The notes beneath the pieces were generated by a model. It was not told the origin of the DNA. It saw only the letters and a program-made list of their open reading frames with translations, and made no database searches. A DNA stretch of 64,000 bases from Cytobacillus purgationiresistens (GTDB lineage Bacteria; Bacillota; Bacilli; Bacillales; Cytobacillaceae), in contig NZ_JAUSUB010000001.1 in NCBI RefSeq assembly GCF_030813235.1, forward strand, positions 372,001 to 436,000. The letters run 5' to 3'. How positions within the stretch are numbered: position 1 is the stretch's first letter; each line of letters opens with the position of its first letter. Of this stretch, positions 27,321 through 36,625 are shown piece by piece. The position numbers and the translations under genes are program-made.

Positions 27321-28796
27321 GTGTATGTGACAGATTGGTTAGCAGGCAGAGCTTCATTAACACCGAATCTTATCGCGGCGATTGATGCAGACAACCAAGA
27401 ATCATGGACGTTTTTTGAAATGAACAAAAGAGCAAATGGGTTAGCGCAATACTTTCGCGAAAATGGCATTTCGAAGGGAGACAGGGTCGCTCTCTGCGCA
27501 GAAAACCATCTATCTTTCTTTGATTTTTTATTTGCTTGCTGGAAGCTGGATGCTATATTTGTGCCGCTTAACTGGCGTTTGGCTGATAATGAGCTTCAAT
27601 ATATTATCAACCATTGCCGACCTAAAATAGTTGGTGTTAAATCAGATAGAGTGATCTCTTTAGAGTTTGGCCAAACCTTGATAATCGATGCTACATACGA
27701 ACAGATGGTAATGTCGTCTGAGAATACATTCAATGAATCCGAAGATGATCTGGCCCCAGTAGTCATAATCTATACAGGAGGAACGACAGGCAGACCAAAA
27801 GGTGTAGTGTTAACCAAAAAAAATATTCTTGCCAACGCAATGAACACCATTATTAGCTGGGGATTGACACGGGATGAAGTAACATATACGGCTCTTCCGA
27901 TGTTTCATACAGGGGGCCTTAATTCCCTTACCTTGCCAGTGCTGCTAAATGGCGGGACCGTAGTGTACAGCGCCAAGTTTGAACCAAAATCCGCTGTACA
28001 GCACCTCAATCAATACCATTGTACAATCGTATTATTTGTACCGACCATGTATCAAATGATCATGCAAATGGAGGAGTTTAAAACGGAGGATTTTCCGTCC
28101 ATGAAATGCTTTCTCTCAGGAGGTGCTCCTTGTCCGCACCCTGTTTATGATCAGTTTAAGGAAAAAAAACAGCCCTTTAAAGAAGGATACGGATTATCCG
28201 AAGCAGGCCCGAATAACTTTTATATCTCACCTGAAATGGCTGAAATAAAAAGAGGCTCTGTTGGTAAACCGATGCTATTGAACTCCGTAAAAATTATGAT
28301 GAATGACAAAGAAATCAAGGGAGAAGAGGTAGGGGAGCTGTTTATAAAAGGAGATCATGTATTTTGCGGATATTGGGAAAATGAACATGAAACCCATAAT
28401 GCCATACAGGATGGGTGGCTAAAAACCGGAGACCTTGCCCGGCGGGATGAAGATGGCTATTTTTTCATTGTGGGGAGATTGAAGGATATGATTATCACAG
28501 GCGGTGAAAATGTTTATCCGATTGAGATAGAAAATGTACTGCTGGCTCATGCTGATATTAAAGAGGCTGCAGTAATTGGCGCCGATGATCCAATCTGGGG
28601 AGAGGCAGCCCATGCCTATGTTTCTACAATTAATCCACAATTAGATGAACATCAATTAAAAGCGTATTGTCAAAGGCAATTAGCTAATTATAAAGTACCA
28701 AAAAAAATTCATTTTATTGACGAACTTCCAAAGACATTTGTCAATAAAATCGACAAAAAAATGCTTATTAAGAAAAGCGCCTTGGATATGAAGTAA
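27321..28796 (+). CDS. AMP-forming acyl-CoA ligase
   Basis: A 491-residue ANL-superfamily enzyme with the AMP-binding P-loop 'IYTGGTTGRPKGVVLT', 'EGYGLSEAGPNNF', 'KTGDLARRDEDGYFFIVGRLKDMIITGGENVYPIEIENVL' and the catalytic lysine region 'PKTFVNKIDKKML'. It activates a carboxylic acid to its CoA thioester via an acyl-adenylate. GTG start with AAGGAGGAG seven bases upstream. As last gene of the operon it would activate the acid brought in by the Liv-type importer. Confidence 0.9.
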   Translation: MYVTDWLAGRASLTPNLIAAIDADNQESWTFFEMNKRANGLAQYFRENGISKGDRVALCAENHLSFFDFLFACWKLDAIFVPLNWRLADNELQYIINHCRPKIVGVKSDRVISLEFGQTLIIDATYEQMVMSSENTFNESEDDLAPVVIIYTGGTTGRPKGVVLTKKNILANAMNTIISWGLTRDEVTYTALPMFHTGGLNSLTLPVLLNGGTVVYSAKFEPKSAVQHLNQYHCTIVLFVPTMYQMIMQMEEFKTEDFPSMKCFLSGGAPCPHPVYDQFKEKKQPFKEGYGLSEAGPNNFYISPEMAEIKRGSVGKPMLLNSVKIMMNDKEIKGEEVGELFIKGDHVFCGYWENEHETHNAIQDGWLKTGDLARRDEDGYFFIVGRLKDMIITGGENVYPIEIENVLLAHADIKEAAVIGADDPIWGEAAHAYVSTINPQLDEHQLKAYCQRQLANYKVPKKIHFIDELPKTFVNKIDKKMLIKKSALDMK

Positions 28797-29094
28797 AATA
28801 CCGGGGTAAATACATAAGTAATTCAGGCAAATAGTGAGAAAAGATAACCGAATCGAAAGGATACAAAATAATCTTAATTAAGCAGCAGGTTACACTCTGT
28901 TAACAAAAACAGTGGGAGCCATACTGATAGCGGGTTAGATTGTAATTTTTCATGACCAATATCCTTAAAAGGTGATTGACTATTTGAATGTGCGTCTTTC
29001 TATCTTCAGTTATATTTGTCACTCTGTAACTGCGATGTAACCATCAAAAATTTTGATAGCCATATTCAAACAATTAGAGGAGGCTTAAAATCGA
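28797..29094. other. Intergenic region before the esterase
   Basis: No gene or clear terminator is seen. An AGAGGAGG site (29077-29084) precedes the esterase ATG. The next gene could have its own promoter in this AT-rich stretch. Confidence 0.4.
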
Positions 29095-30861
29095 ATGAAA
29101 GCAAAAATCATTGCGCTTGTTTGTCTATGTTTTATGATTGTTGGAGTTGGCAGCGCTTTTCCCTCAGCAACGAAGGCAGCAGGGCAGGTAATCAACGGTT
29201 CTTATGGAGGAAAGTCCTATACATTGTATGTGCCAAGTCAGTATCAAGTCGGTCAATCGTATCCTTTATATGTGATGTTGCATGGGTGTACGCAAGATGC
29301 CAATCAATTTTCGACAGGAACTAAAATGAATGCGCTTGCAGAGGAAAAAGGGTTTTTAGTTCTTTACCCTGAACAAAACATTGCGGCCAATTCAAATAAA
29401 TGCTGGAATTGGTTTGAACCTAGCCATCAATCTCGAGGAAGCGGAGAGCCTGGCGTTCTTGCAGGCATGGTTCAAAGTATAAAAGGCAATTACTCCATAA
29501 ATAATGATCGAGTATACGTTGGTGGATTATCAGCTGGAGCAGCTATGAGTGTGATTATGGGAGCCACCTATCCGGATGTATTCTCAGGGGTTGCTGTAGC
29601 TGCGGGGTTAGAATATAAAGCTGCTACAAGTATGATTAATGCTTATACAGCAATGTCCAGCGGAGGGCCAAATCCTGCTCAGCAAGGGAGGCTTGCTTAT
29701 CAAGCGATGGGAAGTCGAGCGAAAATCCTACCGATTATCGTCTTTCATGGCACATCTGACTATACGGTGAATAATGTCAATGGAAACCAAGTAATCTCTC
29801 AATGGGCAGTCACAAACAATTTAAGTAAAACGGAGGAAGAGACTGGTTGGATAGATGATCAGCCTGATCAGTCAGAAAACCTGCAAATCCCAGGAGGTAA
29901 AAGCTATACAGTTAGCAGTTATAAAGGAAGCGACAATAAGACATGGATGAAAAAAGTATTTGTTCAAAATATGGGTCATGCATGGTCTGGTGGAAGCTCT
30001 CAGGGCAGTTATACAGATCCCCAAGGCCCAGATGCGAGTAGAATGATTTGGGAATTCTTCCAATCTATCGAAGGGGGAGAGGAAAATCCAGTTCCCGAAT
30101 CTCCAGTGACAGCGGCCGCTCCAAAAGGCGGGATGTATAATGCATCAGTGCAAGTGACCCTTACGGCAAATAAGCCAGCGAACATTTATTATACTTTAGA
30201 TGGCACCCAGCCTAATGAAAATTCTGCTGTCTATTCAAATCCAATATCTGTCTCAGAAAGCGCAACATTGAAATACTTCAGTATAGATGCCAATGGAAAT
30301 CGAGAAAGTGTAAAACAAGAAATGTATGTCATCCAACCTTCTTCTAATGATGGAACGATACTAACTTCAATTGGCAATGAAGATGGCTATGTCGGACAAC
30401 TGGTAGCTGACGGCAAAAGTAATGCGGCGATTAAAGTTGGCGATAAAGGCATGTATAATACCGACACATATAGAGGGATTTTATCCTTTAATACAAACGG
30501 TGTGGCAGGCAATATCCATTCTGCTAAGATTCGTTTATACCAAAAGAATATTCAAGGAACCATTTCATCACTACAATTAGATATAAAGAAAGGTTTTTTC
30601 GGTAGTAGTTCATCTATTGAACAACTGGACTATTCAGCAGCAGCCACTGCTGCAAATATTGCCAGCACAGGCTCACTGACTGGAGAATATATTGATATAT
30701 CTTTACCTGCCAGTGCATTAGCCAATATTAATTCAAATGGTGTAACGCAATTCAGAATAAGAGCGATGTCAACTGCAGGTATAACCTCGAATATCATTGA
30801 ATTTTTTGGGGGAGAAACCGTCAATTTTGAACCGAAGCTGATAATCAATGCGTCAAATTAG
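29095..30861 (+). CDS. Secreted PHA-depolymerase-type esterase with C-terminal accessory domains
   Basis: A 588-residue exported protein. Residues 1-29 are a signal peptide. Residues about 31-325 are an extracellular poly(3-hydroxyalkanoate) depolymerase-type alpha/beta hydrolase with 'MLHGCTQ' oxyanion stretch, Ser146 (GGLSAG), Asp222 (HGTSDYTV) and His295 (NMGHAWSGG). Residues about 338-415 resemble a chitobiase C-terminal/Big-like domain ('NIYYTLDGTQPNENSAVYSNPI'). Residues about 418-588 are a DNRLRE-like beta domain, common in secreted polymer-degrading enzymes. The catalytic family degrades polyester or feruloyl esters outside the cell. Its position after the importer/ligase operon supports polyester scavenging. 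Confidence 0.82.
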   Translation: MKAKIIALVCLCFMIVGVGSAFPSATKAAGQVINGSYGGKSYTLYVPSQYQVGQSYPLYVMLHGCTQDANQFSTGTKMNALAEEKGFLVLYPEQNIAANSNKCWNWFEPSHQSRGSGEPGVLAGMVQSIKGNYSINNDRVYVGGLSAGAAMSVIMGATYPDVFSGVAVAAGLEYKAATSMINAYTAMSSGGPNPAQQGRLAYQAMGSRAKILPIIVFHGTSDYTVNNVNGNQVISQWAVTNNLSKTEEETGWIDDQPDQSENLQIPGGKSYTVSSYKGSDNKTWMKKVFVQNMGHAWSGGSSQGSYTDPQGPDASRMIWEFFQSIEGGEENPVPESPVTAAAPKGGMYNASVQVTLTANKPANIYYTLDGTQPNENSAVYSNPISVSESATLKYFSIDANGNRESVKQEMYVIQPSSNDGTILTSIGNEDGYVGQLVADGKSNAAIKVGDKGMYNTDTYRGILSFNTNGVAGNIHSAKIRLYQKNIQGTISSLQLDIKKGFFGSSSSIEQLDYSAAATAANIASTGSLTGEYIDISLPASALANINSNGVTQFRIRAMSTAGITSNIIEFFGGETVNFEPKLIINASN

Positions 30862-30893
30862 TAGAGGGACCACGTCCTGCTATTAGAGGGAAA

Positions 30894-30926
30894 AAGAAGC
30901 ATGCAAGCGACATGCTTCTTTTTTTG
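30894..30926 (+). terminator. Terminator after the esterase
   Basis: GAAGCATG pairs with CATGCTTC across the loop CAAGCGA and is followed by seven T. Confidence 0.9.
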
Positions 30927-31054
30927 TTTCCTTTATAAGGAGCAAAGAAACCTGATGGACTAGCTTTTTGTAAGTCCGCACTTCCCTGACGCTAACTTGA
31001 CGCACCCCTATTATGATAGCAGAATAAAACAATACCATGATGTCAAAAATAAAA

Positions 31055-31104
31055 TTGACAGGACACCAATTAGTGTCCTATACTAAAGACACTAATTGGT
31101 GTCC
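31055..31104 (+). promoter_or_regulatory. ArsR-type promoter with two operator boxes
   Basis: TTGACA (31055-31060) is 18 bases from TATACT (31079-31084). The 17-base box 31061-31077 fills the spacer, and its exact inverted copy, 31088-31104, lies just after the -10. Each box is itself dyad-like (GACAC...GTGTC). This is the arrangement expected for autorepression by the winged-helix protein encoded next. Confidence 0.8.
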
Positions 31105-31126
31105 AATTAATAAGGGAGGGGTGATT

Positions 31127-31450
31127 TTGAGCGAGAAAAATCAAGAGCGTGATGTTTATGTAGCCATCGCTGACCCAACAAGACGAAAATTGCTAGGTTT
31201 GTTGGCAGATGCAGAAGAGTTACCTCTTCACGAATTAACCGCTCAATTTCAAATGGGGCGTACCGCTGTTTCTAAACATTTGGCTATCCTAAAAGAAGCT
31301 GGACTACTTGCTGACCGAAAGGTTGGTAGAGAAACAAGGTATCGACTAAATGCGGCTCCCTTAAGGGAAATTCAGGATTGGGTAACCTTTTACGAGAAGT
31401 TTTGGAAGGAAAAAGTGTTGATTTTAAAAAATTTGTTAGAGGAGGAATAA
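31127..31450 (+). CDS. ArsR-family winged-helix repressor
   Basis: A 107-residue protein with the standard ArsR/SmtB helix-turn-helix 'LPLHELTAQFQMGRTAVSKHLAILKEAGLLADRKVGRETRYRL' after 'VYVAIADPTRRKLLGLL'. No Cys is present, so it is not a thiol metal sensor. It resembles the group paired with SRPBCC proteins. I chose TTG 31127 because AAGGGAGGGG ends six bases before it. Upstream in-frame starts lie inside the promoter/operator. It overlaps the regulation of the next gene. Confidence 0.9.
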   Translation: MSEKNQERDVYVAIADPTRRKLLGLLADAEELPLHELTAQFQMGRTAVSKHLAILKEAGLLADRKVGRETRYRLNAAPLREIQDWVTFYEKFWKEKVLILKNLLEEE

Positions 31451-31843
31451 ATGATGGCAGATTTATCATTAGATTTTCAGTTTACAAGTTCAATCAATAA
31501 GGTGTGGAGTGCATTAACAGATTCGGATACTCTTGCAAAATGGATAATGGAAAATGACTTTAAACCAATCGTAGGACATAAATGTCAATTCCGAAATGAG
31601 CAGTGGAATTTAATTGTGGATTGTGAAGTATTAGTAGTGAACGAGCCTTATAAGCTATCTTACACATGGATAGGTGGTCCGATAAACACTACTGTCACAT
31701 GGACATTGAAGCAAGAGGATGAAACAACCTACTTACACCTTGAACAAACAGGATTCGAAAAAGAAAATCAAGCGTTCAATGGTGCGAAATATGGTTGGGC
31801 GAGTATGGGTGAAGAACTTAAAAAAATATTAGTGGAAATGTAA
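31451..31843 (+). CDS. SRPBCC (AHSA1-like) domain protein
   Basis: A 130-residue START/Bet v1-fold protein of the 'activator of Hsp90 ATPase homolog' type: 'INKVWSALTDSDTLAKWIMENDFKPIVGHKCQFR', 'YKLSYTWIGG' and 'TTYLHLEQTGF...GWASMGEELKKIL'. These proteins bind hydrophobic ligands in a deep cavity; the bacterial role is mostly unknown. It starts immediately after the ArsR stop (TAAATG), so the two are translationally coupled, and the cavity protein may be the output of the sensor. Confidence 0.88.
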   Translation: MMADLSLDFQFTSSINKVWSALTDSDTLAKWIMENDFKPIVGHKCQFRNEQWNLIVDCEVLVVNEPYKLSYTWIGGPINTTVTWTLKQEDETTYLHLEQTGFEKENQAFNGAKYGWASMGEELKKILVEM

Positions 31844-31897
31844 GACCAAACCTCTGAACCCTATTTTTTTAGTATTAACCTAACGTTTAGGAAAAGC

Positions 31898-31925
31898 AAA
31901 CGGCTCAGTATAGGACTGAGCCGTT
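31898..31925 (+). terminator. Hairpin after the ArsR/SRPBCC operon
   Basis: AAACGGCTCAG (31898-31908) pairs perfectly with CTGAGCCGTTT (31915-31925); the T run is short. Confidence 0.7.
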
Positions 31926-32093
31926 TATCATGAATCGTCTGGTATATTCTATAAATACAGTCACTGTGATCGAACATAACAGCTGTTTGATTTAACAGAG
32001 AGAAAACCACGTTCTTTCAAAGAATTCGTATTAGCAAATGAAAGCAGTTTCAGATAAGTATGGGTAGCAAATGATAAAAAGGGAGATGGCGAA

Positions 32094-32801
32094 ATGGGTT
32101 TTTTTCAAGATACCTTACCAATATTCAAAAAGAGAGAACTATCTTTTTTAGAAAGCTACAAGGAAGCAGAAGATGTATATACCTTTCTATTTGAAAAAGA
32201 GAAAGATTTAACCTGGAAAGCAGGGCAGCATGGTTTGTTTAGTATTACTCATAAGACCATAAAAAAATCTATAAGGCCATTCAGTGTGGCCTCTTCTCCC
32301 ACAGAGAATATTGTTAAAATAACAATGGGTATTAGTGATGACCCAAGTGATTTTAAGAAAGCGATGTTAGAATTAAAACAGGGAATGAAAGTGAGTATGA
32401 GTGGACCTGTAGGCTCTTTTTATCTAAAAGATAACAGTCCTTCACTCTTGATTGCAGGTGGGATTGGAATTACACCATTTCGGTCGATAGTAAAACAAAT
32501 AGTGGCAGAAGGAAATGGAGTCCAGAAACAAATAAATCTACTCTATATTGACAGCAAAAAGTCATATATATATAAAGATGAACTTGATGGAATTGCTAGC
32601 AATCCTTCAATAAGTGTAACTTACCTTTATTCAAGGAATGACTTACATCAGGAAATAGATAAGTTTACCACCTTAAATAAGAACAATGGCAAATACTTTA
32701 TTGCAGGACCGAAGCCAATGGTAGATTCTATTTCTGCTCATTTAAAAAATAATAATATCTCAAAACGGAATATCAAAAAGGATGCCTTTATTGGGTATTA
32801 G
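32094..32801 (+). CDS. FAD/NAD(P)-binding ferredoxin-reductase-like oxidoreductase
   Basis: A 235-residue protein of the ferredoxin-NADP reductase superfamily. The FAD-binding motif is 'IRPFSVASSP' (RxYS-like), the NAD(P) site begins 'SLLIAGGIGITPFRSIVKQI', and the final nucleotide-binding stretch is 'YFIAGPKPMVDSISAHLK'. No iron-sulphur or haem domain is attached, so it needs a partner electron acceptor. It stands alone with a good GGGAGATGG ribosome site. Confidence 0.85.
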   Translation: MGFFQDTLPIFKKRELSFLESYKEAEDVYTFLFEKEKDLTWKAGQHGLFSITHKTIKKSIRPFSVASSPTENIVKITMGISDDPSDFKKAMLELKQGMKVSMSGPVGSFYLKDNSPSLLIAGGIGITPFRSIVKQIVAEGNGVQKQINLLYIDSKKSYIYKDELDGIASNPSISVTYLYSRNDLHQEIDKFTTLNKNNGKYFIAGPKPMVDSISAHLKNNNISKRNIKKDAFIGY

Positions 32802-33169
32802 TTAAGAATGAATACTAATGGATATTGAATGAATAATTATTTGTCTACAGTTGAAATGTTTTCGCAGCTCTATCACACATTCACTATTCCGAAATCGGAC
32901 GCTTTTCCAGAACACGGAAAGTGTCATTCTTAATGGAAGAAAGGACTAAGCTGAGAGTTAATTATATACTTTATGGGGGTGCCTTGAAAAACCCCCATTA
33001 ATTGCTGGATTCGATCGAATGGAATTGTTTCTTCAAAACGGTATAAGTGAATATATAACAAGAAATTTCAATTAGTATGAGTTTGTCGATTCGAAAAAAA
33101 TACAACAAATGCATTTTAAGTTGTGCAAATATGGAAAGACTAAATTTAGAGAATTGAAAGGATATCACA
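32802..33169. other. Intergenic region
   Basis: Contains an 8-base-pair hairpin (ATGGGGGT, 32973-32980, with ACCCCCAT, 32991-32998) without a T run. No gene was seen. The rest is AT-rich leader of the UvrA-like gene. Confidence 0.45.
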
Positions 33170-36100
33170 ATGAAAATCAATCAATTAATTGCGAACAATA
33201 TTAACAAATTAGATGCAGTGCTTCCAACTGATCACTCGTTAGGCATTGCGGGTTTGTCTGGATCTGGTAAAACAACTTTTTCTCAGACAATTGGCGAAGA
33301 GTCAAAGAAACGTCTCGTTTCATTATTGCCAAAGGCTGAATATCAATATTTATTTCCTGATATTATGGAAACGAATTTCAGTGCTATTAATATGGAAGAA
33401 ATGCCTTTAGTGCTTTTTCTTGGAAGATCATCAATTTCTTCTAATCCACGTTCAACAATTGGCACGCATACTGGCGTATTTACAGAGATTCGTGTAAGAC
33501 TTGCTGAAAAATATAACCTTTCTCCAGAAGTCTTTTCATTTAATAATGAATTAGGCTGGTGTCCTAAGTGTAAAGGCCGTGGTACTAACAAAAATGTTGA
33601 ATGTCCTGTGTGTAATGGAAGGCGTTATAACGAGGAAGCACGGCAATATACAATCGATTTATTTGGTAAACCGCATAATATATCAGAAATGAACAACTTA
33701 AGTATTGAAACTATTCTTTCGCTATCAGAAGATTTAAATATTAGTGAAGAAAAACAGCATATACTTAAAAACATAATCAATATGAATATGGGTTACTTAA
33801 CATTAAACAGAATTATGGGTACATTATCTGGTGGAGAATTAACTCGCCTTTACCTTGCAGAATTCATGGCTGTAAGTGAAAATACTGTCATTATCATTGA
33901 TGAAATATCAGTCGGTATTGATCATGTAACATTACTGAAAATTTTAGAACAAATTAAACAATTAGGCAATAAGAATCAAATTTGGCTTATTGACCATTCT
34001 GACACCGTGCTCGATACAACAGAGACCTGTGTATTCTTTGGACCTGGGAGTGGTAAATATGGCGGAAAAATCGTGGATGAATCACCGCGTCCAAAACCAG
34101 TTCACATAGAACGAAATGAGGAAGCCCCAACAGATTACTATCAATTTCATGATTTATATTGTCGTAATATTCAAATGACTGAGTTTAAAATACCAAAAAA
34201 TAGACTTGTAACCATTACCGGAGAGTCTGGGTGTGGCAAATCTACACTTGTCAACGAATGTATTGCCAAAGATTTTCAGATGCAATACAAAAACGATAAG
34301 CTCATTATGGTTGGACAAGATCGAAACCAATCCATTACGAGTCGGTCAACTGTTGCGACTTTTCTTGATATTAAAAAGAAAATCACAAAATATAGTGAAG
34401 CAATTGATGACATTTTCGATCGCTCAATTGAAGATATCATTGATGAACTTCCAAATGAAGATATCGCACATAAACGTTTGAGCTTATTGATCAAACTTGG
34501 CCTTGGTTATTTGACATTAAATAGAAAAACTAAGGACTTATCGACGGGTGAATTTCAATGTGTGCATTTAGTCGCGGAACTGTTTGCAAACTCTAGAAAT
34601 CCTCATACACTTTTCATTTTTGACGAACCTTCAAAAGGTTTATCACAAAATATTTTAAATCAATTCATTGATAGTATCAGGGGCATTCTAGAAGATGAAT
34701 CAGTTTCAATTATGATGATTGAACACAATGCCTATATGATGGAAAGTTCTGATTTTATCGTTGATTTTGGTAACAGAAAGAATGAACCTGTCACGCATCT
34801 TGATGTCGTTAGTCATCATGAATATATTGAGACTAAAAATAGGGAAGATATCGTGCTACCATCGCTGATTTCATCTACACTCAAATCACAAAATGGCATT
34901 ACGCATTTAAAAGATAATCATATCGGCTATTTTAAAAATGCAGAAAATGTCTATAAAGGCGGTATTTTAAAAAGCTTATCATCAATGGCCCGTTTGATTT
35001 ATGGTGAATACGATTCTAAACAAATAGCACCTGTCATTGCCATTGATCTTGAAAGACATTTGTATAGTCAATATAGTTTTATTTATGAAATTGGAGGGAT
35101 GATTAACCACATTATAGCGTCGCATCCTACCAATAAAGATACGAGAAGCTTTGATTTCTTTTCTCGGGACAATCATTGTCCATCATGCTCGGGACGACTT
35201 GAGATTGAAATATTTGATAAAGATCTTGCGATTCAAGATAAAAATCTTCCATTCTGGGATGGTCTATTTTATCCAGAAGTAATGGAAGTATTAAAATTTT
35301 ATCAATACCCCAAATTAGAATTTCTATTTGAAGAAATTAAGAATGAGCTTGGTCATGACCTGACGAAAAGCTATAATGAGATGTCAGATGCAGAAAAGCA
35401 TACATTTTGGTATGGGTATTTCGAAAAGTCATTTTATGATAAGAAAGGCAAGGCACGTAGAACATGGGTAGGTTTTAATACCATCGTTGGTATGTATATT
35501 TTCGTTTCAAAAGCAATGATTAAAGAGCAAATAAAAGCTTCTAAAGAAATGATTACATGTCCAATTTGCGAGGGTACTGTTTTAAACCACCATAAACCGC
35601 TAAAATTTGGAGACACAGATATTCGTGAAATGATCAATCAGCCGATTGACCAAGTATTGAAAATAGTAGGTGATTTACCTGCACTCGTCAAACTTAAATC
35701 TATTGTAGGTGGCGATATGATTTTGACAAAAGATGTCTCTTTAATGCCTAGAAAAACACAAGTCGCATTGAAGATGTTTGAATTAGAACAAGCAAGCTTT
35801 ACGGGTTATGAAATGGTATTACAAAATGTCTTACCATTCTGGGATACCATCAAAGACAATATCGAATCCATTAGCAACAATAATCAAGTGACCATCTGTG
35901 ATTTTCCTAAAATCAATGAAACAAGAGAAACGATCATAGATAAGTATTTTACCAATGGAAAATACAAAAAACTAACATATGTTTATGAAGCATTTGGTTA
36001 CAAAAAATTAGTTACCCAAATAAATAAAATTAAAAAAAGCCATCCATGTCCTTTCTGTAAAGGAAAGAAAGCGATATCAGAAGATAATCTACACGATGGC

Positions 36101-36340
36101 GTGTTTAAATTAACAATTCCATGTGTAAGTTGTTATGCAAGTGGCATCAATGATGATGGCCTTAAGGAACTTGTTGAAGGCATACAAGTAAACACATGGT
36201 TAACTGGAACAGTAAGTGATGTTGTTGCTGAAAGCTTAAATATCGAGGCTGTTGCAGATATTCCAATTTTCAATCGTATTCGTGAGTTAAATAAACGTGA
36301 TATGATGGCGGTTTATCAATGCCTTGAGCAAAATAATTAA
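33170..36340 (+). CDS. UvrA-like tandem ATPase with extra zinc-type Cys motifs
   Basis: A 1056-residue protein. The first ATPase has 'GLSGSGKTTF' (about residues 29-38), a UvrA-type zinc knuckle 'CPKCKGRG...CPVCNGRR', signature 'LSGGELTRLYLAEF' and Walker B 'VIIIDEISVGID'. The second has 'GESGCGKST', an altered signature 'LSTGEFQCVHLVAEL' and 'FIFDEPSKGLS'. Residues about 570-1056 form a long C-terminal region with three more CxxC pieces (CPSCSG, CPICEG, CPFCKG with CVSC). Canonical UvrA is about 950 residues with both ATPases covering most of it, so this is a divergent paralogue. Its role may be drug or DNA-lesion protection; that is a guess. Confidence 0.8.
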   Translation: MKINQLIANNINKLDAVLPTDHSLGIAGLSGSGKTTFSQTIGEESKKRLVSLLPKAEYQYLFPDIMETNFSAINMEEMPLVLFLGRSSISSNPRSTIGTHTGVFTEIRVRLAEKYNLSPEVFSFNNELGWCPKCKGRGTNKNVECPVCNGRRYNEEARQYTIDLFGKPHNISEMNNLSIETILSLSEDLNISEEKQHILKNIINMNMGYLTLNRIMGTLSGGELTRLYLAEFMAVSENTVIIIDEISVGIDHVTLLKILEQIKQLGNKNQIWLIDHSDTVLDTTETCVFFGPGSGKYGGKIVDESPRPKPVHIERNEEAPTDYYQFHDLYCRNIQMTEFKIPKNRLVTITGESGCGKSTLVNECIAKDFQMQYKNDKLIMVGQDRNQSITSRSTVATFLDIKKKITKYSEAIDDIFDRSIEDIIDELPNEDIAHKRLSLLIKLGLGYLTLNRKTKDLSTGEFQCVHLVAELFANSRNPHTLFIFDEPSKGLSQNILNQFIDSIRGILEDESVSIMMIEHNAYMMESSDFIVDFGNRKNEPVTHLDVVSHHEYIETKNREDIVLPSLISSTLKSQNGITHLKDNHIGYFKNAENVYKGGILKSLSSMARLIYGEYDSKQIAPVIAIDLERHLYSQYSFIYEIGGMINHIIASHPTNKDTRSFDFFSRDNHCPSCSGRLEIEIFDKDLAIQDKNLPFWDGLFYPEVMEVLKFYQYPKLEFLFEEIKNELGHDLTKSYNEMSDAEKHTFWYGYFEKSFYDKKGKARRTWVGFNTIVGMYIFVSKAMIKEQIKASKEMITCPICEGTVLNHHKPLKFGDTDIREMINQPIDQVLKIVGDLPALVKLKSIVGGDMILTKDVSLMPRKTQVALKMFELEQASFTGYEMVLQNVLPFWDTIKDNIESISNNNQVTICDFPKINETRETIIDKYFTNGKYKKLTYVYEAFGYKKLVTQINKIKKSHPCPFCKGKKAISEDNLHDGVFKLTIPCVSCYASGINDDGLKELVEGIQVNTWLTGTVSDVVAESLNIEAVADIPIFNRIRELNKRDMMAVYQCLEQNN

Positions 36341-36401
36341 ATGAGAATGATTAAAACAAGCGATATTTTAAAAATAAAGCTACATGTCAGCTAGTGATAG
36401 A

Positions 36402-36440
36402 AAACTCATTTGCAATAATAAATTGCAAATGAGTTTTTAT
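36402..36440 (+). terminator. Terminator after the UvrA-like gene
   Basis: AAACTCATTTGCAAT (36402-36416) pairs perfectly with 36422-36436, followed by TTAT. The 285-base gap to 36625 shows nothing else. Confidence 0.8.
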
Positions 36441-36625
36441 GCTATTCTTGTATCGGTGGAGTTTTTATAATGTCAGTTCAACGATAAGGAATCGACTTTT
36501 TTGTGTTTGACCTGTTAAACTATAGCTCGTTCGTTTAATTAAACCACATTTATTGTAAAAATAAGATCACTATTTTATTGCATTCTCAGATATGAGTTAT
36601 CATTAATTTGCAAGTACTATTTGAC

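Noticed and set aside
30985-31015. MerR-type promoter in front of the ArsR gene
   Set aside because: TGACG-rich motifs are present, but no pair of -35 and -10 at suitable spacing was found. The promoter at 31055 is far better.
33170-36340. Reading this gene as the housekeeping uvrA
   Set aside because: Length, domain order, altered second signature and lack of a neighbouring uvrB argue for a divergent paralogue.
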